From Nocardia carnea NBRC 14403 (GTDB lineage: Bacteria > Actinomycetota > Actinomycetes > Mycobacteriales > Mycobacteriaceae): DNA of 64,000 bases. The DNA is taken from the NCBI RefSeq assembly GCF_000308515.1, contig NZ_BAFV01000053.1, forward strand, positions 124,001 to 188,000, in the 5' to 3' direction. Positions 49,515 to 58,888 of the stretch are shown here, in pieces. Every line of letters starts with the position of its first letter. The first letter of the stretch is position 1. A model generated the notes under the pieces. It was given only the letters and a program-made list of their open reading frames with translations. It made no database searches and had not been told where the DNA came from. Made by a program: the position numbers and the translations under genes.

Positions 49515-51122
49515 ATGCCTGTCCACACTGCTGTCACGCAGACTTTCGCCGATCTCGGCGTATCCACCGGAATCGTCGACGAACTCGCGGCCGCCGGTAT
49601 CACCACAGCCTTCCCCATCCAGGCCGCCACCCTGCCCGACAGCCTCACCGGACGCGATGTCCTGGGCCGCGGCAAAACCGGTAGCGGTAAAACCCTGGCC
49701 TTCGCGATCCCGATGGTCGACCGGCTCGCCGGCACCAAGCGGGTCCCGGGCCGGCCGGCCGGGCTGATCCTGGCCCCCACCCGGGAGCTCGCCACCCAGA
49801 TCGCCGCCACCATCACCCCGTTGGCGCAGCTCCGCGGGCTGCGGGTAACCACCGTTTTCGGTGGTGTCCCGGTGAATCGCCAGATCAAGGCCTTCAAACA
49901 AGGTGTCGATATCGTCGTCGCCTGCCCGGGCCGGCTCGAAGATCTGATGAAACAGCGGGCGGTCGCGCTGGACGCCGTGCAGATCACCGTGCTGGACGAG
50001 GCCGACCATATGGCCGATCTCGGCTTCCTGCCCGGCGTCACGCGCATCCTCGCGGCCACCCCCGCCGGTGGTCAGCGCCTGCTGTTCTCGGCCACCCTGG
50101 ACAACGGGGTCGGGAAACTGGTCGACCGGTTCATGCGCGCACCCGTCACCCATTCGGTCGACGAAGCCGGTGACCCGCCGCCGAAAATGGAGCACCACGT
50201 TTTCGAACTCGAGGGCGCCGCGGCGAAAAAACAGATCATCCGGATGCTGGCCAACGGTAGCGGTCGCCGCATCCTGTTCATGCGCACCAAACACCACGCC
50301 CGGCGACTGGCCGGCGAGCTGTCCCGCGCCGGTATCGCCGCCGTCGACCTGCACGGAAACCTTTCGCAGCCCGCCCGCGACCGCAACCTCGCCGCATTCG
50401 CCGCCGGGACGGCCCGGGTGATGGTCGCGACCGATATCGCCGCCCGCGGTATCCACGTCGACGAACTCGAACTGGTGGTCCACGTCGACCCGCCCGCCGA
50501 GCACAAGGCCTACCTGCACCGGTCCGGCCGCACCGCGCGCGCCGGCACCGAGGGCACCGTGGTCACGCTGGTACTGCCCGAACAGCGCAAGGATGTCGCG
50601 GCACTGCTGCGCAAAGCCGGAATCACGGTGAAACCGCGCTCGGTGACAGTCGATTCGCCGATCCTCGCCGAACTCTCGGACGGCGCGGCCGCCGCGCTGC
50701 AACTCCCCACGGAGGCGCCGCCGGCCGACCGCTCGCGCCCCGAGAACAAACCCGCCCGCAACGGCAGGCGTGGCGCGCGTGGTGCACGCACATCGGCGAA
50801 CGGTCGCGCGGATACGACCGGCGCGGCTGCCGGCACCGGAGGGCGCACCCGTCCGGACGGAGCGGGTAAACGCTCCGGTCACAGCGACCGCTCCGGTGCG
50901 GCCGAACACGCCGGAGCACGCGGTTCCAGCGGTCGGCGCGGAGCGTCCGCGGGACGCGCCGGCAAACGGGTCGCGTCCGGCCATGAGGCTCCCGCAGCAC
51001 CCGCACGCAAGCAGGCAGCCGGCACGAAGCGGACCGCGCATACCAGCACCACGAACACTTCCGATCCGACGCGGGCCCGTGGCACGCGCCGTCCCCGCCG
51101 GGCCACCCGCCCGGCCGGCTGA
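49515..51122 (+). CDS. DEAD-box RNA helicase with basic low-complexity tail
   Basis: A 535-residue helicase. Motifs in order: Q motif FPIQAATLP, I GKTGSGKT, Ia PTRELATQ, Ib PGRL, II DEAD in VLDEADHM, III SAT, then domain 2 with VATDIAARGIHVDEL (V) and HRSGRTARAG (VI). Residues from about 400 on form an Arg/Gly/Ala/Thr-rich disordered tail, as in RhlE-type helicases that remodel ribosomal precursor or mRNA and bind RNA through the basic tail. ATG 49515 is chosen, directly after an A/T-rich stretch. A perfect hairpin terminator follows. Confidence 0.93.
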   Translation: MPVHTAVTQTFADLGVSTGIVDELAAAGITTAFPIQAATLPDSLTGRDVLGRGKTGSGKTLAFAIPMVDRLAGTKRVPGRPAGLILAPTRELATQIAATITPLAQLRGLRVTTVFGGVPVNRQIKAFKQGVDIVVACPGRLEDLMKQRAVALDAVQITVLDEADHMADLGFLPGVTRILAATPAGGQRLLFSATLDNGVGKLVDRFMRAPVTHSVDEAGDPPPKMEHHVFELEGAAAKKQIIRMLANGSGRRILFMRTKHHARRLAGELSRAGIAAVDLHGNLSQPARDRNLAAFAAGTARVMVATDIAARGIHVDELELVVHVDPPAEHKAYLHRSGRTARAGTEGTVVTLVLPEQRKDVAALLRKAGITVKPRSVTVDSPILAELSDGAAAALQLPTEAPPADRSRPENKPARNGRRGARGARTSANGRADTTGAAAGTGGRTRPDGAGKRSGHSDRSGAAEHAGARGSSGRRGASAGRAGKRVASGHEAPAAPARKQAAGTKRTAHTSTTNTSDPTRARGTRRPRRATRPAG

Positions 51123-51156
51123 TCCGCCGCTGACCCGAACTCCTCGGGCAGACCGC

Positions 51157-51193
51157 CACTCCCTCGAGCGACGACAGCACGCTCGAGGGAGTG
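51157..51193 (+). terminator. Terminator hairpin of the helicase gene
   Basis: Perfect 14-bp stem CACTCCCTCGAGCG / CGCTCGAGGGAGTG (51157-51170, 51180-51193), 9-nt loop, 34 bp past the stop. No U-tract. Confidence 0.7.
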
Positions 51194-51892
51194 CGGCGTA
51201 TCGGGCACCGACCCGATGCGTTCGGAGCACCGATCAGCTTCCGTGCACCGGTGGTACTCGAATGGTGCGGGCCGATGAGGACATCCGGCGTCATTCCCTG
51301 CCGCGTGTTACGACGGGTCCGGCTCCGGTGCCAACGGATTCACCACAGGCCGGTCGATTCCAGCCGACCTGGCCGAACTCGATCCGGTGCATCGATGCGC
51401 CACGGCCACCGAGCAGCACATCTCGCCGACACCGGTTTCCCTCGATACGGGAACGACCGCCCCGGCAACGACTCGCACCACCGATGAGCGAGACTCCCCC
51501 TGACCACGCTCCAGCGGGCCGAACCGATCGACGAAGCCCGGCTTCCCGCCCGGAGTGATCAACATCGTCACTGCCGTTCCCACCCCGCTTGTGGCCGGAG
51601 GGCCCACAGCCGGATGCGGTCTGCTGCGAGGGCCCCGGACAACCTCGGGCGCGTCGACGCCCAGCTACAGCTAGGCCCAGGCGGCCGATCAGCTCGTCGG
51701 CCGCACCCGCACGACGGCCGGATCGCAGTCCCGCACGACTCCCCGGATCGGCGCCGGCGAGGCTCCAGCCGACTCGCGCCTCGATCCCGGCGCGTTTCGC
51801 GGACCGGCGGCCGGGTACCTCGCCGGGCGACGGAACTGCCGTACGGCGCAGGTGGCCGCGCGGCAGCAGGTTCTCCGACGATCGGAGCTGCG
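51194..51892. other. 700-bp gap without a convincing gene
   Basis: Several frames on both strands are open over hundreds of bases (for example 51291-52478 leftward), but their products are Arg/Pro/Gly-rich, lack domains and lack ribosome sites. I see no RNA gene. It may hold decayed sequence. Confidence 0.4.
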
Positions 51893-52348
51893 ATGCCCGC
51901 CGAACCGAGTGTGCGTATCCCGATCCCGATCGAGGACGTGTTCGCCGTCCTCGCCGACGGCTGGCTTTATGCGCTGTGGGTTGTCGGCGCCACGCATATC
52001 CGGAAGGTCGATACCGGATGGCCGGCGGTCGGCACCCGGATCCACCACAGCGTCGGCGGGTGGCCGCTGGCCCGCAGCGACACCACCACGGTGAGCGCGG
52101 TGGATCCGCCGCATCATCTCGAGCTGGAGGCGCGGCTGTGGCCCGCCGGAGCCGCCCATATCTCGCTCGACCTCGTCGCGCTCGGCCCCGGCAGCACCGA
52201 GGTCCGGATGGCCGAACGCGTCTCGCAGGGGCCCGGACGGCTACTACCCGGCGCGGTCCAGGATCTGGCGCTGATCCCCCGCAATCGCGAATCGCTCCAG
52301 CGTCTCGCAGCCCTGGCCGCCGGCCGCTCCCCCACCGGCCCCGACTGA
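51893..52348 (+). CDS. SRPBCC-superfamily protein (polyketide cyclase-like)
   Basis: The 151-residue protein reads as a START/Bet v1-like fold: SVRIPIPIEDVFAVLADGWLYALWVVG opens it (first strand and helices), TGWPAVGTRIHHSVGGWPLAR follows, and the end RNRESLQRLAALAAGR is the long C-terminal helix. Such proteins bind or process hydrophobic ligands; in actinobacteria many are uncharacterised. ATG 51893 has GGAG 6 bp upstream; the longer open frame before it is low-complexity. Confidence 0.75.
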   Translation: MPAEPSVRIPIPIEDVFAVLADGWLYALWVVGATHIRKVDTGWPAVGTRIHHSVGGWPLARSDTTTVSAVDPPHHLELEARLWPAGAAHISLDLVALGPGSTEVRMAERVSQGPGRLLPGAVQDLALIPRNRESLQRLAALAAGRSPTGPD

Positions 52349-52772
52349 ACGCCTCATGCGCCGCGCTCGGCCCCTTGCGCTCGCCGGCCTCGCGCCCCAC
52401 CACAGTCGTCTCGCCACGCTCCGCCCACCAGGCCCCGCCTCCGCTCGCCGTACCGCAGGACCCGGTCGGACACTGCACCGGTGAGAACCGCAGAATGTTT
52501 TATCCGCCGGTCCCGGCAGTGCCGGCACGTTGCGGGCGCTGGTACTGGTGTGTCGGTCGCCCGGGCCGGAACTTCGGGCTGGGAGGCGGCGAGTGGAGCA
52601 CTGGGGCGGGCCGGACCGCATCCTGCTCGCCAGCTCTCGGCAGGCTGTGACGGCGTCGTGTGTGCCCACCCGGCACCGCGACTGTTACCCGCCGATGAAC
52701 CCTCGGCGACCATCACACCGATCCGGCCGCGAACGGTGGTAGACCCCGCCCCGGGTAGGACAGGATGGGGCT
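52349..52772. other. 424-bp gap without a convincing gene
   Basis: Between the SRPBCC gene and the GDPD gene. Open frames on both strands have no recognisable product. The right end must contain the GDPD promoter. Confidence 0.4.
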
Positions 52773-53828
52773 ATGTGGTGGGCGTATGCGCCGGTACTGG
52801 TGGCCTTGATCGCCGGATGCTCGACCGGCGCAACGCCGGCACCGGAGCGGCCGGCCTTCGATCTCCAGGCGCACCGAGGCGGGCTCGGCCTGGTATCGGA
52901 GAACACCCTGCCCGCTTTCGCCCACGCCCTGGAACTCGGGGTGAGCACACTCGAACTCGATGTCCAGATCACGGCCGACGGTCACCCGGTCGTCACTCAT
53001 GACCGAGATCCGGACCCGGCCAAATGTGCGGATACCGCACCGGCGTTCCCCGGTGACCCGGAATATCCCTATGTCCCCGGCCCGGCTCTCATCCGCGATC
53101 TCACACTCGACCAGGTACGCACCCTGGACTGTGGCTCCCGGCCGCTGCCCGGATATCCCGAACAGCGACCGGCCCCCGGCGCTGGAATGCCACTGCTGTC
53201 GGAGGTTTTCGATCTCGTGCGGGCGTATCGCGCCGAATCGGTGATGCTGAACATCGAGACCAAGGTGGAGGCCGCGGCCCCGCACGAGACCATGCCGGGA
53301 GCCGATTTCGCCCGGACCGTAGTGCGCGAGGTCCGGCGCGCCGGGATACAGGACCAGGTCAGTGTGCAGAGCTTCGACTGGGACACCCTGCGTATGGTGC
53401 GCGCGCTGGCCCCGGAACTTCCGCTGGTCGCGCTGACGAACGGCGCGCAGTTCCTCCAGGAGGGCGTGCCCGGCGCTTCACCGTGGCTGGGCGGGCTGGA
53501 TATCGACGATTTCGCGGGTTCACTGCAGGAGAAGTACGTGGCCGCCGCGGCCGAGCTCGGCGTCAGAACCCTCTCTCCTGTCCACGGCGACCCTCAGGAC
53601 GGCTCGATCGCCGATCCCGGCTACACCCCGTTCACTACCGCGGAACTTGTCGATACCGCACATCGGCGCGGACTCCGGGTGGTGCCGTGGACGATCGACG
53701 ACCCCGCCACCATGGCCCACCTGCTGGGTCTCGGCGTCGACGGGATCATCACCAACCGCCCCGATGTACTGCGTGAGGTCCTCGAGGACAACGGGTACGC
53801 CCCACCGCCACCGCTGCTGCGGCAATGA
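52773..53828 (+). CDS. Glycerophosphodiester phosphodiesterase, lipoprotein
   Basis: The 351-residue protein starts with a lipoprotein signal: hydrophobic VLVALIAGC with the lipobox Cys at residue 16. The GDPD TIM barrel follows: AHRGGLGLVSENTLPAF, LELDVQITADGHPVVTHD (metal-binding Glu and Asp, catalytic His), LNIETKVE and VPWTIDD then GVDGIITNRPD. It would cut glycerophosphodiesters from lipid turnover to glycerol-3-phosphate and an alcohol at the outer face of the membrane. Confidence 0.92.
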   Translation: MWWAYAPVLVALIAGCSTGATPAPERPAFDLQAHRGGLGLVSENTLPAFAHALELGVSTLELDVQITADGHPVVTHDRDPDPAKCADTAPAFPGDPEYPYVPGPALIRDLTLDQVRTLDCGSRPLPGYPEQRPAPGAGMPLLSEVFDLVRAYRAESVMLNIETKVEAAAPHETMPGADFARTVVREVRRAGIQDQVSVQSFDWDTLRMVRALAPELPLVALTNGAQFLQEGVPGASPWLGGLDIDDFAGSLQEKYVAAAAELGVRTLSPVHGDPQDGSIADPGYTPFTTAELVDTAHRRGLRVVPWTIDDPATMAHLLGLGVDGIITNRPDVLREVLEDNGYAPPPPLLRQ

Positions 53829-53876
53829 ACGGCTGAACCGGCCCGGACCCGCTGAGCGTATTCATATACTGACTGC

Positions 53877-54170
53877 ATGCTCGATCCCCTCAGCCTTGCC
53901 GTCGGCGCAGGCCTTCTCGCGGTCGGCTGGGCCTGCGGCCGGTTCGTGCCACGGCGCCGAACGGGATCGGCCCGGAAACTCCCCGCGCGTTGCGGTTGCG
54001 GCCACGATCTGGCGCTGCACGACCGCACCACCGGCACCTGCCACGCCGAGTCCTCCCGCCGCGGCACCCACGGTCTGCGTGAATGGGTGCAATGCAATTG
54101 CCGCCGCTATACCGGGCCGACGCCGCTCGAGGACGTGTTCAGCTCTCCGATTCTCCCCCCGGACAACTGA
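53877..54170 (+). CDS. Small membrane-anchored Cys-rich protein
   Basis: The 97-residue protein has one N-terminal transmembrane helix (LSLAVGAGLLAVGWACG), a basic stop-transfer (PRRRTGSARK), and a domain with CGCGHDLALHD, GTCHA and VQCNCRRY whose paired Cys and His could bind zinc. Similar short proteins occur across mycolic-acid actinobacteria without known function. It follows the GDPD gene by 48 bp. Confidence 0.65.
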   Translation: MLDPLSLAVGAGLLAVGWACGRFVPRRRTGSARKLPARCGCGHDLALHDRTTGTCHAESSRRGTHGLREWVQCNCRRYTGPTPLEDVFSSPILPPDN

Positions 54171-54177
54171 AGCGAAC

Positions 54178-54204
54178 GCGCGGGAACAGATTACGGACCC
54201 GCGC
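54178..54204. terminator. Bidirectional terminator hairpin
   Basis: Perfect 7-bp stem GCGCGGG / CCCGCGC (54178-54184, 54198-54204), 13-nt loop, in the 52-bp gap between the converging small-protein and ABC permease genes. Confidence 0.5.
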
Positions 54205-54222
54205 ACCTGCAGGTAGGCATGT

Positions 54223-55047
54223 TCACCGAGCAGACCCGCCGAAGCGGGCTGTGATGCGATTTTCCAGCGCCTGCAAAGCGATCGTGGGAGGCAGTGCGAT
54301 CACGACGATCAGCACGACCGTACCCATGATGTTCTCCATCCGGATGAGGCTGACATTGCGCAGCATCTCGTAGCCGATACCGCTCGACGAGGAGAACATC
54401 TCCGCGAGGAGCAAACCGAGGAAGGCGAGACCGAAGGTTGTCCGCATACCGGTCGCGAGGGCGGGCAGAGTCGAGGGCACGATGATCTGTCGGATGAGGC
54501 GCGGCCGGCTCATCCGTAGCGACGCCGCCATTTTCAGATGCAGTGGATTCACCGCGGTCGCGCTCTCTACGGCCATGATCAGCATCGGGACGAATGCCGC
54601 GTAGAAAGCGAATCCGAACCGGCTCAACTGGCCTATCCCGAGAAAGGACAGGAACAACGGGTACAGCACGATTTTCGGGATGCTGTTGATCGAGTAGATG
54701 ATCGGCAGAACGGCACGCGACCAGAATGCGCTCATTCCGAGCGCGAGACCCAGAATCGAACCCATCACCACGCTGACGACGAATGCGGCGATCAACAGGC
54801 GCAGGGAGTCGAACACATTGGCGCGAAACGATTCGGTGGCCAGATCGGCGACCAACGACCGCATGGAATCGGCGGGCGTGGGAAAGATTCGGCTGTCCAG
54901 CACGATCGCGGTGGCCCACCAGGCCAGGACGCCCAGGACGGCGACGAGGACCGGTGGCCCGACCCGTCGTGCCGTGCTGATCCGGGGCACCGCTGCGCCC
55001 AGGGATATCGGACGGGTCGGCAGCTGCCGCGACATTACGGATGTCAT
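54223..55047 (-). CDS. ABC transporter permease (SsuC/TauC-like), second
   Basis: A 274-residue membrane protein with about six helices and the coupling-helix motif of binding-protein-dependent permeases (AASLRMSRPRLIRQIIVPSTLPALATGMRTTFGLAFLGLL). Together with the neighbouring permease it forms a probable heterodimeric channel. The ATG at 55047 overlaps the previous gene as ATGA. Fourth and last gene of the importer operon. Confidence 0.9.
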   Translation of the reverse strand: MTSVMSRQLPTRPISLGAAVPRISTARRVGPPVLVAVLGVLAWWATAIVLDSRIFPTPADSMRSLVADLATESFRANVFDSLRLLIAAFVVSVVMGSILGLALGMSAFWSRAVLPIIYSINSIPKIVLYPLFLSFLGIGQLSRFGFAFYAAFVPMLIMAVESATAVNPLHLKMAASLRMSRPRLIRQIIVPSTLPALATGMRTTFGLAFLGLLLAEMFSSSSGIGYEMLRNVSLIRMENIMGTVVLIVVIALPPTIALQALENRITARFGGSAR

Positions 55048-55853
55048 CGCCGGCGCCTCCAATCGAATCGGTTGAGCACTGCGGAGATCAGGAGGGTCGC
55101 CAGGAGTGCGAGTGCGGTGACCACGAGTATGCCCGCGTACATTTCGGCGATATCGAAGCTGTCGTACGCGATCGAAATATAGTGCCCCAGACCGTCTGTG
55201 GAGAGAATGAATTCACTGGCCAGCACCGAGATGATTGCGTACGACAGGCCCAGTTTCAGTCCGGTGATGATATTGGGCAGCGCGTAGGGCAGAAGAATCG
55301 ATCGAAAGTACTGCCATCGAGTCATTCGCAGCACCCGGCCCAGTTTCCCGATGATCGGTGTCGTGGCTTCGAACCCGGTCTGCGCGTTCACGGTGACGAT
55401 ACCGAAGGCGAAGACCGTCGAAAGTACGGCGATCGGCGTGATCCCACTGCCGAACAGCACCACCATGATGGGATAGAGCGCGAAAGTCGGGACCGCGTAG
55501 TACACATTCAGGTACGGACGGAATGCACGCTTACACAGATCGAACCGCCACAACAGGTACGCGGCCGCGATACCGAGAACGGAACTGACAGCGAAGCTGA
55601 TCGCGATGATTCCGAGCGTACGTCCCAGCGAATCGACCAGGAACTCCCGGTCACCGAGCAATCGGATCGTCTCCGCGACCATGTCCGAAACGGGCACGAT
55701 ATCCAGCGGCGAGGCCAGCGACGAGCGTGCGTAGAGTTCGACCAGCACCAGGAGAACGATGATGACCACCGCGGTCCATCCCGGACTCGGCAGCCGCAGC
55801 ACCCGGGCCGGCGGCGGGCGGAGATAGCCGGGGACGACGGATCGGCTGCTCAT
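55044..55853 (-). CDS. ABC transporter permease (SsuC/TauC-like), first
   Basis: A 269-residue permease with the same fold as its partner: GKLGRVLRMTRWQYFRSILLPYALPNIITGLKLGLSYAII is the EAA-like cytoplasmic loop that contacts the ATPase, flanked by hydrophobic helices. ATG 55853 overlaps the ATPase gene as ATGA; long frames upstream of it are antisense noise. Two different permease genes are unusual for SsuC/TauC systems, which mostly use a homodimer, but are common in NMT1/THI5-type importers. Confidence 0.9.
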   Translation of the reverse strand: MSSRSVVPGYLRPPPARVLRLPSPGWTAVVIIVLLVLVELYARSSLASPLDIVPVSDMVAETIRLLGDREFLVDSLGRTLGIIAISFAVSSVLGIAAAYLLWRFDLCKRAFRPYLNVYYAVPTFALYPIMVVLFGSGITPIAVLSTVFAFGIVTVNAQTGFEATTPIIGKLGRVLRMTRWQYFRSILLPYALPNIITGLKLGLSYAIISVLASEFILSTDGLGHYISIAYDSFDIAEMYAGILVVTALALLATLLISAVLNRFDWRRRR

Positions 55854-56641
55854 CGGGCCACACTCATCGTCTTCTTCGCCTCGTCCCGCAGCGACGACCA
55901 GATACGTTCGTGCAACGAGGTCGCGGCCGATGAGGTCAGTACATCCTCCGAACGTGGTCGCGCGAGGTCGATCTCTATTTCGTCGATGAATCGCCCCGGC
56001 CGCGCGCTCATGACGAGGACCCGGTCCGACAGCAGGATGGACTCCTGGATGCTGTGCGTGATGAACAGGACACCGCAGGTGAGCTTCTCGACGATTTCGA
56101 GTAACTCGTACGACATCACCAGGCGGGTCTGTTCGTCGAGCGCGCCGAAGGGCTCGTCGGCCAGGATCAGGTCCGGTTGCATCGACAGACACCGTGCGAT
56201 GGCCACCCGTTGCCGCATTCCCCCGGACAACTGCCCCGGGAAGTGATCACCGAAAGCGGCGAGACCGACCGTGGCGAGCAGTTCGTCGGCGCGGGACCGG
56301 CGCTCCCGCTTGGCCACACCCTGTACCTCGAGCGCAAACGCCACATTGTCGCGGACCGTACGCCACGGCAGGGTGGCCGATTCCTGGAAGATCACCGCGG
56401 TGCGTTCCCGGGGACCGCCCAGCGGCTTCCCGTCCACTGCCACGGTCCCGCCATCGTGGTCCTGCAGCCCCGCGACGATCTCCAGCATCGTGGATTTTCC
56501 GCAGCCGCTGGGGCCCACGATGGAAACGAACTCACCTCGCCCTATTTGCAGATCGACCCCGTCGAGTGCGGTGACCGCACCGAAGCGCCGAACGATACCG
56601 CGTGCGTCGACGATCGGATCGGATGTCGTAGGAGTATTCAT
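55850..56641 (-). CDS. ABC transporter ATP-binding protein (SsuB/TauB-like)
   Basis: The 263-residue ATPase has Walker A GPSGCGKST, Q-loop FQESATLPW, signature LSGGMRQRVAIARCL, Walker B LILADEPFGALDE and H-loop ITHSIQES. The FQE...LPW form is typical of nitrate/sulfonate/taurine-type importers. It powers the two downstream permeases and follows the binding-protein gene by 31 bp. Confidence 0.94.
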   Translation of the reverse strand: MNTPTTSDPIVDARGIVRRFGAVTALDGVDLQIGRGEFVSIVGPSGCGKSTMLEIVAGLQDHDGGTVAVDGKPLGGPRERTAVIFQESATLPWRTVRDNVAFALEVQGVAKRERRSRADELLATVGLAAFGDHFPGQLSGGMRQRVAIARCLSMQPDLILADEPFGALDEQTRLVMSYELLEIVEKLTCGVLFITHSIQESILLSDRVLVMSARPGRFIDEIEIDLARPRSEDVLTSSAATSLHERIWSSLRDEAKKTMSVAR

Positions 56642-56672
56642 GAACAGACCCTTCGCGGTCGGAAGTTGTACA

Positions 56673-57728
56673 TCACGACGAGGACGTCTCGGAGCATCCG
56701 TCGGGGAGCGAATGATCCACCTCGGGCGGCAGGAACTGTGGATCGAACAGGGTGCAGAGGTCGGGATCGCGGTCGCTACCCGAAAGTTCGACTCCGGCCT
56801 GCGCCGATGCCACCGACGCGGGATCGAAGCCGCCGCCCCAGGTTCGGGCGGATGCTGCCCGTTCGACCACCTTCAGCGCGGCGTCGACATCGAATCCCGA
56901 GTAGTCGGCGTACAACTGGGCTGCGGCCAGTGGATTCGCGTCGATCGATGCGACCGCGTCGGTGTAACCGGCATTGATGGCGCGCACCACGCCGGGGTGG
57001 GAAGCGGCGTAGTCCTTGGTGGTGGTGATGGTGGATTGGAGGAACCGCTCCAGGTATTCGGGGCTGCTCGCGATGAGTTCGAAATCGTCCGGGCGCTGCT
57101 CGGCGACGATCGACGGCAGCATCGCGATATCCACGGACCCGGCTTCGAGCAGCGCGAGCCCCTCGCCGATACCACCCGAGGAGATACGTTCGATCCGGCC
57201 CTCGGGGATACCGGCCAGCTCCGGTATCAGCTGCGAGAGGGCGTCGGTTGCCGAGTTCGGACGCGTATAGGCCCACCGGCGCACGTCCTGAATCGAATTG
57301 ATCTGAGTATTCGAGGCAAGTGCGTAGAAGTTCATCGGGTACGGACCTTGCGTTCCGCCACCCACCACACGAAGTTCGGCGCCGGTCGGGTCGGCCTGCA
57401 CGATCGATGGGTAGCTCACCTCGCCGATCGGGATATTGCCGTCCAGCAGGGTGCGCATGGTGGCACTGCCCCCTTTGCCCGGCACGATGTTCTCGACGAT
57501 GACGCCGTACTTCTCGAACAGCCCCTGTTTCTGGGCGACCAGCCACGGGATGCTGTAGATCTCGGCCGCGGCCGACACCGTCACATCGATGGTGACGGGT
57601 GCGGCGGGGTCGGCGTCGGGGCCCGGATCACCGGCGCATCCGGTTAGCGCGACGATCGATGCGGCCGCCATGACAACCGACCTGCCACGAAGGCCCCGGC
57701 GACGTGGGGACAGAAATGATGTGAACAT
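56673..57728 (-). CDS. ABC transporter substrate-binding lipoprotein (NMT1/SsuA-like)
   Basis: The 351-residue protein has a lipoprotein signal ending in VALTGC (Cys 31), then the two-lobed NMT1/SsuA fold: EIYSIPWLVAQKQGLFEKYGVIVE, GGSATMRTLLDGNIPIGEVSYPS, and the C-lobe VVRAINAGYTDAVASIDANPLAAAQLYADY. Relatives bind sulfonates, aromatic acids or thiamine precursors. The gene is first in the importer operon and divergent from the GntR gene; its promoter matches that of the catabolic operon, so the ligand is probably the compound those enzymes break down. Confidence 0.9.
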   Translation of the reverse strand: MFTSFLSPRRRGLRGRSVVMAAASIVALTGCAGDPGPDADPAAPVTIDVTVSAAAEIYSIPWLVAQKQGLFEKYGVIVENIVPGKGGSATMRTLLDGNIPIGEVSYPSIVQADPTGAELRVVGGGTQGPYPMNFYALASNTQINSIQDVRRWAYTRPNSATDALSQLIPELAGIPEGRIERISSGGIGEGLALLEAGSVDIAMLPSIVAEQRPDDFELIASSPEYLERFLQSTITTTKDYAASHPGVVRAINAGYTDAVASIDANPLAAAQLYADYSGFDVDAALKVVERAASARTWGGGFDPASVASAQAGVELSGSDRDPDLCTLFDPQFLPPEVDHSLPDGCSETSSS

Positions 57729-57836
57729 GATCCCTCGACATATCGTGCGGGTCGGTGGTGACGATGCCGCCGCCGCGGGTGGTAGAGAGCGGCACGTGAT
57801 GTGACGGCTCGCAGGATCTCGTTGATGAGACTTGGG

Positions 57837-57878
57837 TTACAGTGGGTGACTGTAAACATATGATGCTTTGGTCGTCAA
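57837..57878 (-). promoter_or_regulatory. Promoter and GntR-type operator of the importer operon
   Basis: On the leftward strand TTGACG (57873-57878) is followed after 17 bp by TTACAG (57850-57855). Between them lies a degenerate form of the AAACATC/GATGTTT palindrome (around 57854-57869), and downstream the inverted repeat TTACAGT-N5-ACTGTAA (57837-57855). The 13-mer ATGTTTACAGTCA here is identical to that in the catabolic operon promoter. Confidence 0.7.
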
Positions 57879-57997
57879 GATCCCCATTTCACGACGATAT
57901 CGGGCAACGCGCGACGAAATACCTGCCAATACAGCAGACTTTTCAGTATCCATCCCGGGCATGAGGTTGCACCGGACCGACGAAGGAGGGGCCCAGG

Positions 57998-58744
57998 TTG
58001 GTCGCCGATCACACGAACCACGGGTCGAAGGCAACGGCGCCCCGGCCGCCACTGGCCTACGAGATCCTGGTGGAGACCATCCGGGGGCGAATACTGTCCG
58101 GCGAACTCCCTCCGGGCACTCGCCTACCCACGGAACCCGAGCTCAGCGACGAGTTCGGCGTCGGCCGCAGCACCATCCGTGAAGCCCTCCGGTCACTGGC
58201 CACCCAGAACCTGATCCATACCACCCGCGGGGTGACCGGCGGCAGTTTCGTCACCGCGCCGAGTATCGGTCATATCAGTGCACACCTCGAGACGGGCGTC
58301 GCTCTCATGGCCGCGGCGCAGACCGTGAGCGTCGATCAGTTGATGGAAGTGCGCAACCTGATGGAGGTTCCCGCGGCCGGGATGGCAGCCTTTCGGCGCA
58401 CGCCCGAACAGCTCGAACAACTCGAGGCGGTGATGTTCGAACCGGACGGCACCCAGGGCCCCGAGACATACGCGGCGAATCAGGAATTCCACCTCATCCT
58501 GCTGCGCGCCGCAAGCAATCCGTTACTCGAGTTGATCACGGCGCCGGTGTTCCGGGTACTGTCCGGCCGCTTCGGACGCGATCACACTCCGGACGGTTTC
58601 TGGGAATGCGTGGACCACGACCACCGGGCGATCCTCGCGGTGGTGCGCGACGGCGATTCGATGGCGGCCATGGATCTCATGCGCCGACACCTCGACCATC
58701 TGCGGGATTCGTACCGCCAGATGGACCATCTTCGGTCCACATAA
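57998..58744 (+). CDS. GntR-family regulator, FadR subfamily
   Basis: The 248-residue protein has the GntR winged helix LPPGTRLPTEPELSDEFGVGRSTIREALRSLATQNLIHTTRGVTGGSFV (about residues 37-85) and an all-helical FadR-type (FCD) ligand domain with the acidic/His metal-site pattern EVRNLMEV, NQEFHLILLRAASN and DHDHRAILAVVRDGD. FCD regulators sense small carboxylic acids. TTG 57998 is used, with GAAGGAGG 8 bp upstream. It sits between the importer operon and the catabolic operon, and palindromes of one type flank both, so it is their likely common repressor. Confidence 0.88.
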   Translation: MVADHTNHGSKATAPRPPLAYEILVETIRGRILSGELPPGTRLPTEPELSDEFGVGRSTIREALRSLATQNLIHTTRGVTGGSFVTAPSIGHISAHLETGVALMAAAQTVSVDQLMEVRNLMEVPAAGMAAFRRTPEQLEQLEAVMFEPDGTQGPETYAANQEFHLILLRAASNPLLELITAPVFRVLSGRFGRDHTPDGFWECVDHDHRAILAVVRDGDSMAAMDLMRRHLDHLRDSYRQMDHLRST

Positions 58745-58748
58745 GGTC

Positions 58749-58863
58749 ATACATCTGATGTTTTATCCTGATGTCTCGAAGTTTTTCGGCAAACATGGGC
58801 TCCATGTTTGCGAAGGTAACTATTGACGTCGCAAACATCAGATGTTTACAGTCATCGCGACTG
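58749..58863 (+). promoter_or_regulatory. Promoter and GntR-type operators of the catabolic operon
   Basis: TTGACG (58823-58828), 17 bp, then TTACAG (58846-58851). The perfect 15-mer AAACATCAGATGTTT (58833-58847) lies between -35 and -10. Upstream are ATACATCTGATGTTT (58749-58763) and the inverted repeat GCAAACATG-N5-CATGTTTGC (58789-58811); downstream is CAGTC-N5-GACTG (58849-58863). Repression by the FCD regulator with release by the substrate is the simplest reading. Confidence 0.75.
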
Positions 58864-58888
58864 CCCGACCGAAGCCCTAGGAGGCACC

